64,000 bases of DNA from Variovorax sp. N23 (GTDB taxonomy: Bacteria; Pseudomonadota; Gammaproteobacteria; Burkholderiales; Burkholderiaceae_C), in the NCBI RefSeq assembly GCF_025486315.1, contig NZ_JAOOPY010000005.1:242101-306100 (forward strand). The letters run 5' to 3'. Below, one piece after another: positions 59,721-64,000 of the stretch (position 1 is its first letter; every line of letters starts with the position of its first letter). The notes beneath the pieces were generated by a model. It made no database searches. It was given only the letters and a program-made list of their open reading frames with translations, and was not told the origin of the DNA. Made by a program: the position numbers and the translations under genes.

Positions 59721-61067
59721 TCAGCCGCGCGCGGCCTGGTGCATGGCCAGCGTGGCGCCACGCCCATTCTGCGCGGCCGGGTGCAGGCTCGATGGCGGCG
59801 TGCCTTCTGCCGGCGTCGCGGCTGCGCCCTGCGGCTTCACGGGGCGACCGAGATTGGCCGCGATGATGCGGGCAACATCGGCATCCGCCTCGGCGTCCCG
59901 ATCGACGTCGGCATACACCTGCGTCTGTGCGAAGGCGGTGCTGCGCGGCGCATCGGCCAGCGCCTTGCCGGCCTTGTCGGTCACATCGACTTCGGCATCC
60001 ATCGACAGGCCGACGCGCAGCGGGCTGGCCTTGAGCTGCTCGGCGTCGAGCGCGATGCGCACCGGCACACGCTGCACCACCTTGATCCAGTTGCCGGTGG
60101 CGTTCTGCGCCGGCAGCAGCGCGAAGGCGGCACCGGTGCCCACGCCCAGGCCAGCCACCTTGCCGTCGTACTCGATCTTCTTGCCGTACAGGTCGGCCGT
60201 GAGCTTCACGGGCTGACCGATGCGGATGTTGCGCAGCTGGACTTCCTTGAAGTTGGCGTCGACCCACAGCTGGTTGAGCGGCACGATCGACATCATCGGC
60301 GTGCCCGCGGCCACACGCTGGCCCAACTGCACGGTGCGCTTGGCGACGTAGCCGTCGACCGGTGCCGGCAGCGCGACGCGCTGCACCGCGAGCCACGACT
60401 CGCGCACCTTGGCCGCGGCCGCCAGCACGTTCGGGTGCTGCTCGACGCTGGTGCCTTCGGTCAGCGACTGGTTGCTGGCGAGCTGCTCCCGGGCCGACGC
60501 GACGCCGGCCTGGGCGGCGGCGAGCGCGCTCTTCGCGTTGGCCAGCGCCGTCTCGGAATGGTTGAGCTCTTCCTTCGACACCGCGCCGTTGCCGGTGAGC
60601 GCCTGGCGGCGCCTGAGGTCGTCCTGCGCGCGGACGATGTCGCTCTGCGCCCTCGCGATGTCGGCCTGCTTGAGCGTCACCTGCGCGGCCAGCGAGCCGT
60701 TGTTGGCGTAGAGCGTGCGCACCTGGCGCACGGCCTGGCCCAGCGCGGCTTCGGACTGGGCGAGCGCGAGCCGGGCGTCGGCCGGGTCGAGCTGCACCAG
60801 CGGCTGGCCGGCCTTCACGAAGTCGGTGTCGTCGGCCATGATCGACAGCACGGTGCCGGTGACCTGCGGCGTGATCTGGATGACGTTGCCCTGCACGTAG
60901 GCGTTGTCGGTGTCCTCGTAGTGGCTGGCCACCAGCCATTCGTAGAGGCCCCAGCCACCGCCGGCGACGACGACCACCGCGGCCAGCGCGGTGAGCGCGC
61001 GGCGGCGCTTCGGGTTGCCGGCCTTCGCGGCCGGGGCGGGAGCGGCGGGTGCGTTGTTGTTGTCCAT
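59721..61067 (-). CDS. emrA: EmrA-type membrane fusion protein (HlyD family)
   Basis: A 448-residue periplasmic adaptor. One N-terminal membrane anchor (ALTALAAVVVVAGGGWGLYE) is followed by the HlyD/EmrA entry SHYEDTDNAYVQGNVIQITP. A coiled-coil hairpin comes next (about residues 110-215; SEAALGQAVRQVRTLYANNG and similar heptads), then the lipoyl/beta-barrel part PAPVDGYVAKRTVQLGQRVA. The Pro/Ala-rich C-terminal tail (from about residue 395) is longer than in E. coli EmrA (390 residues). It links EmrB with the outer-membrane factor. Confidence 0.94.
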   Translation of the reverse strand: MDNNNAPAAPAPAAKAGNPKRRRALTALAAVVVVAGGGWGLYEWLVASHYEDTDNAYVQGNVIQITPQVTGTVLSIMADDTDFVKAGQPLVQLDPADARLALAQSEAALGQAVRQVRTLYANNGSLAAQVTLKQADIARAQSDIVRAQDDLRRRQALTGNGAVSKEELNHSETALANAKSALAAAQAGVASAREQLASNQSLTEGTSVEQHPNVLAAAAKVRESWLAVQRVALPAPVDGYVAKRTVQLGQRVAAGTPMMSIVPLNQLWVDANFKEVQLRNIRIGQPVKLTADLYGKKIEYDGKVAGLGVGTGAAFALLPAQNATGNWIKVVQRVPVRIALDAEQLKASPLRVGLSMDAEVDVTDKAGKALADAPRSTAFAQTQVYADVDRDAEADADVARIIAANLGRPVKPQGAAATPAEGTPPSSLHPAAQNGRGATLAMHQAARG

Positions 61068-61122
61068 GTCAGTGTCCTTCGAGTTCAGGCGTTGGGTGGC
61101 GCGCGGTCAGCGCGCCCGTGTT

Positions 61123-62595
61123 TCAGTGGGCCGCGGCGGTCTTGCCCGTGGCGGCGACCGCGACGGGCGGCTGCCATCCGCCGCCGAGCGCGCGCGCCAG
61201 GCCCACCTGGGTGTCGAGCACACGCGCCGCGAGGTCGACCGCCTGGCGGCGTTGCGCCAGCACGGTCGATTCGGCGGTCAGCACGTTGAGGTAGTTGCCG
61301 AGGCCGGCGCGGTAGCGCTGCACGGCGATCTCGTAGGCGCCTTCGGCGGCGGCCTGCGCCTCGCGCTGCTGCGCCTGCTGGCGTGCCACCGATTGCGCGC
61401 TGCTCACCTGGTCGGCCGCGTCGCGTACCGCGTCGAGCACGCTGGCGTTGTAGCTCTCGATCGCGGCATCGAGGTCGGCCGCCTTGCCGCGCAGGTTGGC
61501 GCGCAGCCGTCCGCCCTCGAAGATCGGCAGGCGGACGGCCGGGCCAACGCCCCACTGCGCGCTGTTCGACTTCAGGAGGTTGTCGAAGCCCAGGCTCTGC
61601 AGGCCGACGAAGGCCGTGAGGTTGACGTTCGGATAGAACAGCGTCTTCGCACCGGCCACGTCGCCGGTGGCGGCCTCCACGCGCCAGCGCGCCGCAGCGA
61701 TGTCGGCGCGCCGCCCGAGCAGGTCGGCCGGGATGTTCGGCTGCAGTGCAACGGCGTGCAGCGACGCCAGGCTGGGCGGGGTCAGCGCCTTGGTGGCGTC
61801 GGGGCGGGCCACCAAGGCGTCGAGGGCGTGCTGCGCGATCGCGATCTGCTCGTCGAGCGCCTCGATCTGCTGGCGCGCCTCGGGCAGGCCGCCTTCGCTC
61901 TGGCGCAGCTCCAGGCGCGTGTCGAGGCCGGCCGACACGCGGTCGCGCACCAGCTGCAGCGTCTCGTCGCGCTGCGCGAGCGTGCGCTTCGCGACGGCGA
62001 GCTGATCGTTCAGGCGCGCCCACTGGATGTAGCCGCGCGCCACATTGCTGGCGAGCAGGATGCGCGCGGCATCGACCTCCGCCGCCGCCGCATTGGAAGA
62101 ACCCAGGGCGCTGTCGAGCGCCGCGCGGTTCTTGCCGAAGAAGTCGATCTCCCAGCTGCCGTTGAGCTGCAGCGTGCCCACCTCTTGAATGGAGCCGGCG
62201 AGCGGTGCCGGGTAGATGTAGTTGCTGCTGAACTTCTGGCGGGTGGCGTCGAGCGAACCGTTCAGTTGCGGCCGGTCGGCCGATTCGGCCGTGGCGATGG
62301 CGGCCTGCGCACGCGACAGCCGCGCCCGTGCCACCGCGATGTTCGGACTGCCGGCCAGCGCCTCGTCGACCAGCGCATCGAGTTGCGCATCGCCGAAGCC
62401 CGCCCACCAGCGCGCATCGACCGCACTGAGGCCGGTGCTGAACGGTGCGGCCTTCAGGCCCAGCGAATCGGCATCGCGCAGCTTGGACTGCGATGCGATG
62501 CCCGACATGTCGGCGCAGCCGGCGAGCAGCACGAGAACGGCCGTGGCGACGGGAAACGCAACGCCGCGACGGAACACGGACAGGGAACGGGTCAT
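61123..62595 (-). CDS. Outer-membrane factor lipoprotein of the tripartite pump (NodT/OprM type)
   Basis: A 490-residue TolC-family protein with a lipoprotein signal (lipobox LLAGC). It has the family's two repeats: first WWAGFGDAQLDALVDEALAG, RPQLNGSLDATRQ and GSWEIDFFGKNRAALDSALG; second LLGRRADIAAARWRVEAATG, AKTLFYPNVNLTAFVGLQSL and RYRAGLGNYLNVLTAESTVL. The start at 62595 overlaps the marR-like gene's stop by four bases (ATGA); the longer open frame to 63150 is antisense-free but covers marR and is not real. It supplies the exit duct for EmrAB. Confidence 0.94.
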   Translation of the reverse strand: MTRSLSVFRRGVAFPVATAVLVLLAGCADMSGIASQSKLRDADSLGLKAAPFSTGLSAVDARWWAGFGDAQLDALVDEALAGSPNIAVARARLSRAQAAIATAESADRPQLNGSLDATRQKFSSNYIYPAPLAGSIQEVGTLQLNGSWEIDFFGKNRAALDSALGSSNAAAAEVDAARILLASNVARGYIQWARLNDQLAVAKRTLAQRDETLQLVRDRVSAGLDTRLELRQSEGGLPEARQQIEALDEQIAIAQHALDALVARPDATKALTPPSLASLHAVALQPNIPADLLGRRADIAAARWRVEAATGDVAGAKTLFYPNVNLTAFVGLQSLGFDNLLKSNSAQWGVGPAVRLPIFEGGRLRANLRGKAADLDAAIESYNASVLDAVRDAADQVSSAQSVARQQAQQREAQAAAEGAYEIAVQRYRAGLGNYLNVLTAESTVLAQRRQAVDLAARVLDTQVGLARALGGGWQPPVAVAATGKTAAAH

Positions 62596-63122
62596 TTCTT
62601 TTCTCCACGGGCCGCCAGGGCCTGTGCGTTGTCGAGGATGCGGCGCAGGTAGCTCTTGAGCTGCTCCCACTCGGCGTCGCTGAAGCCCGCGAGGTGCTCG
62701 TTCTGCACCCGGCTCAGGATCTCGGGCACCTGCAGGGCGGCCGCCCGGCCCTCGTCGGTCAGTTCGATGTTGACGACGCGGCGGTCTTCCAGCGAACGCA
62801 CGCGACGGCACAGGCCCTTGGCCTCGAGCCGGTCGAGCAGCCGCGTCATCGCGCCGGCGTCCAGCAGGCATTCGCGCGCGAGTTCGGCCACGGTGGTGGC
62901 GGCCCCCACCTCCAGCTTGTGCAATGGAATCCATTGCGGATAGGTCGGGCCGTCCGGATCGGAAATCTGGCAATCCACAGCCTGCCCGACCGCGGTCATG
63001 ATGCGCCGCATCAGGTAGCCGACGCTCTCCTCGGACCGGTAGGTGGCCGCCGAATAGAAGTTCGGCACGGCCAGCGGCGTCGCGCCGGCATCGGAGTTCT
63101 CGGGACGGATGGGATCGTTCAT
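62592..63122 (-). CDS. MarR-family repressor of the Emr-type pump operon
   Basis: A 176-residue MarR/EmrR-type regulator. The winged helix is VGAATTVAELARECLLDAGA, MTRLLDRLEAKGLCRRVRSL and then EDRRVVNIELTDEGRAA. It is the first gene of the operon marR-outer-membrane factor-emrA-emrB, as emrR precedes emrAB in E. coli. Its promoter spacer contains a TTGC/GCAA dyad and a second such dyad lies 30 bp away, fitting autorepression relieved by pump substrates. The ATG at 63122 lies only nine bases from the -10 box, so the mRNA has a very short leader or none. Confidence 0.93.
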   Translation of the reverse strand: MNDPIRPENSDAGATPLAVPNFYSAATYRSEESVGYLMRRIMTAVGQAVDCQISDPDGPTYPQWIPLHKLEVGAATTVAELARECLLDAGAMTRLLDRLEAKGLCRRVRSLEDRRVVNIELTDEGRAAALQVPEILSRVQNEHLAGFSDAEWEQLKSYLRRILDNAQALAARGEKK

Positions 63123-63131
63123 GGGGACGCG

Positions 63132-63160
63132 ATATTATTTGCTTAGGCAATTACTGTCAA
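63132..63160 (-). promoter_or_regulatory. Promoter of the marR-emr operon
   Basis: On the minus strand TTGACA (63155-63160, perfect consensus) is followed by 17 bases and TAATAT (63132-63137, four of six). The expected start point falls within a few bases of the ATG at 63122. The spacer contains one of the two MarR-type dyads. Confidence 0.75.
63139..63150. promoter_or_regulatory. MarR-type operator 1 (TTGC-N4-GCAA)
   Basis: TTGCTTAGGCAA lies within the spacer of the marR promoter, where bound repressor would block polymerase. It has the half-site spacing usual for MarR-family dimers. Confidence 0.65.
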
Positions 63161-63168
63161 GGCTACCT

Positions 63169-63180
63169 TTGCAAAGGCAA
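63169..63180. promoter_or_regulatory. MarR-type operator 2 (TTGC-N4-GCAA)
   Basis: TTGCAAAGGCAA repeats the pattern of operator 1 with nine of twelve bases identical or all half-site bases identical, starting exactly 30 bp away, so both sites face the same side of the helix. It lies nearer the divergent ABC exporter gene and may control it too; a possible -10 (TAGAAT, 63189-63194) follows. Confidence 0.6.
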
Positions 63181-63202
63181 TCGGTCAGTAGAATCGGCAC
63201 CC

Positions 63203-64000
63203 ATGGCCGTCTCCGCTTCCCGCTCGCCTGCAAAAGGCTCTCCGAAATCCCTGTCGGGCCTGCTCCCCTTTCTCCGGCCGTACCGCTGGCAGATCGCACT
63301 CGCGGCTGTTTTTCTGGTGGCGGCAGCCGGCGCCACGCTGGTGTTCCCGCTGGCGCTGCGTCGGCTGATCGACGGCGGACTGGTGACCACCGACCGCGGC
63401 GCGCAGACGATGGCGCTGCGCGACCACTTCTTCGCCCTCTTCGGCGTGGCCGTGGCGCTCGGCCTGTTCTCGGCGGCGCGCTTCTACACGGTGAGCTGGC
63501 TCGGCGAGCGCATCACGGCCAACCTGCGCAATGCGGTCTATGCGCACGTGCTGCGCCAGAGCCCGCAGTTCTTCGAGACGACGCAGACCGGCGAGGTGCT
63601 GTCGCGCCTCACGGCCGACACGACGCTGGTACAGACGGTGGTGGGCTCGTCGCTGAGCATGGGACTGCGCAATGCGGTGATGGGCATCGGCGCGCTGGGG
63701 ATGCTGGTGTGGACCAACCCCTACGTCATGGGCCAGGTGCTGGGCGTGCTGGTGCTGGTGGTGCTGCCGAGCATGTGGTTCGGCCGCCGCGTGCGCAAGC
63801 TGTCGCGCGCCAGCCAGGACCGCGTGGCCGACTCGAGCGCCATCGCGGCCGAGGTGCTGAACGCCATTCCGGTGGTGCAGAGCTACACGGCGGAGGCGCG
63901 CGAAGCGGCCCGCTTCGACGCCTCGACCGACAACGCCTTCCACACCGCCGTGCGCCGCGCCAAGGCGCGCTCGGTGCTGGTCGCCTTCATCATCATCGCG
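63203..64000 (+). CDS. ABC exporter, ABCB/MsbA-like half transporter, N-terminal part (cut by window end)
   Basis: The frame runs from the ATG at 63203 to the window edge, 266 codons without a stop. It encodes a type-1 exporter membrane domain: LLPFLRPYRWQIALAAVFLV (TM1) and then PLALRRLIDGGL. The coupling-helix region follows (GERITANLRNAVYAHVLRQS, then PQFFETTQTGEVLSRLTADT). Later comes the conserved AEVLNAIPVVQSYTAEAREA. The ATPase domain would follow beyond 64000. Proteins with this start in Burkholderiales are usually annotated as ATP-binding/permease fusions of the lipid or drug exporter class. It is divergent from the marR-emr operon, sharing an 80-bp control region with two MarR-type dyads. 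Confidence 0.9.
   Translation, partial: MAVSASRSPAKGSPKSLSGLLPFLRPYRWQIALAAVFLVAAAGATLVFPLALRRLIDGGLVTTDRGAQTMALRDHFFALFGVAVALGLFSAARFYTVSWLGERITANLRNAVYAHVLRQSPQFFETTQTGEVLSRLTADTTLVQTVVGSSLSMGLRNAVMGIGALGMLVWTNPYVMGQVLGVLVLVVLPSMWFGRRVRKLSRASQDRVADSSAIAAEVLNAIPVVQSYTAEAREAARFDASTDNAFHTAVRRAKARSVLVAFIIIA

Noticed and set aside
61123..63150. A 675-codon version of the outer-membrane factor
   Set aside because: The extension lies over the marR gene in another frame; the lipoprotein signal peptide at 62595 fixes the true start.
1..64000. tRNA, rRNA, CRISPR arrays, intact insertion sequences, integrases or prophage genes
   Set aside because: I read the intergenic spaces on both strands and found no cloverleaf-like tRNA sequence, no spaced repeats, and no transposase, integrase or phage structural motifs in the translations.

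Overview
ORGANISM. The DNA is very GC-rich, almost fully coding, and packed with stop/start-overlapping genes. The gene content points to Betaproteobacteria, order Burkholderiales, most likely family Comamonadaceae (Variovorax-like). The pointers are a Bug/TctC-type periplasmic binding-protein remnant, several branched-chain-type (Liv) ABC systems, a DUF4148 protein, a MutL carrying the endonuclease motif, and at about 57.1 kb a short G-rich intergenic repeat of the sort I associate with Comamonadaceae. I found no tRNA, rRNA, CRISPR array, intact insertion sequence or prophage. LAYOUT. 1-9.4 kb holds housekeeping and membrane genes: the end of a sensor kinase, a thioesterase, ETF-quinone oxidoreductase, cysE, trmJ, suhB, a FUSC membrane protein, an MscS channel, and a BOF-fold periplasmic protein broken by a one-base frameshift. 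9.6-22.05 kb is one long leftward operon of eleven genes: a Liv transporter (with fused permease-ATPase), SDR, aldehyde dehydrogenase, AroE-like dehydrogenase, FAD-linked oxidase, GMC oxidoreductase, a LacI-family regulator and a thioesterase. Its promoter carries two identical 12-bp LacI-type palindromes, one exactly between the -35 and -10 boxes. 22.2-24.15 kb is a mosaic of three truncated genes (Bug protein, phospholipase D/cardiolipin synthase, MgtC). 24.2-27.25 kb is a LysR regulator divergent from a DsbA-like, a degenerate metallo-beta-lactamase-fold and an NTF2-like gene. 27.3-28.75 kb is a metal-sensing PadR (YqjI-type) regulator with its ferric-siderophore reductase. 28.75-38.2 kb is an expanded queG/tsaE/amiC/mutL/miaA housekeeping block. 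38.2-45.5 kb is a split LolD/FtsX/AttH-type ABC system with dsdA inserted in it. 45.6-49.45 kb is a BaeS/BaeR-like two-component pair followed by a proline-rich lipoprotein and a degenerate TolC-like protein. 49.46-57.95 kb is a second Liv operon ending in a BamA homologue. 58.1-63.1 kb is a MarR-controlled EmrAB/outer-membrane-factor tripartite pump, divergent from an ABC exporter that runs off the window. HOW THE PARTS FIT. The best candidates for something new are (i) the LacI-controlled uptake-and-oxidation operon for an unidentified hydroxylated carbon source; (ii) a possible envelope regulon suggested by a 26-bp element (23 of 26 matching) present only upstream of the proline-rich lipoprotein/TolC-like genes and upstream of the bamA homologue, with a weaker relative upstream of the two-component pair; and (iii) the LysR/DsbA/MBL-like/NTF2-like cassette. 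All similarity calls are from reading the translated sequence; no database search was run.
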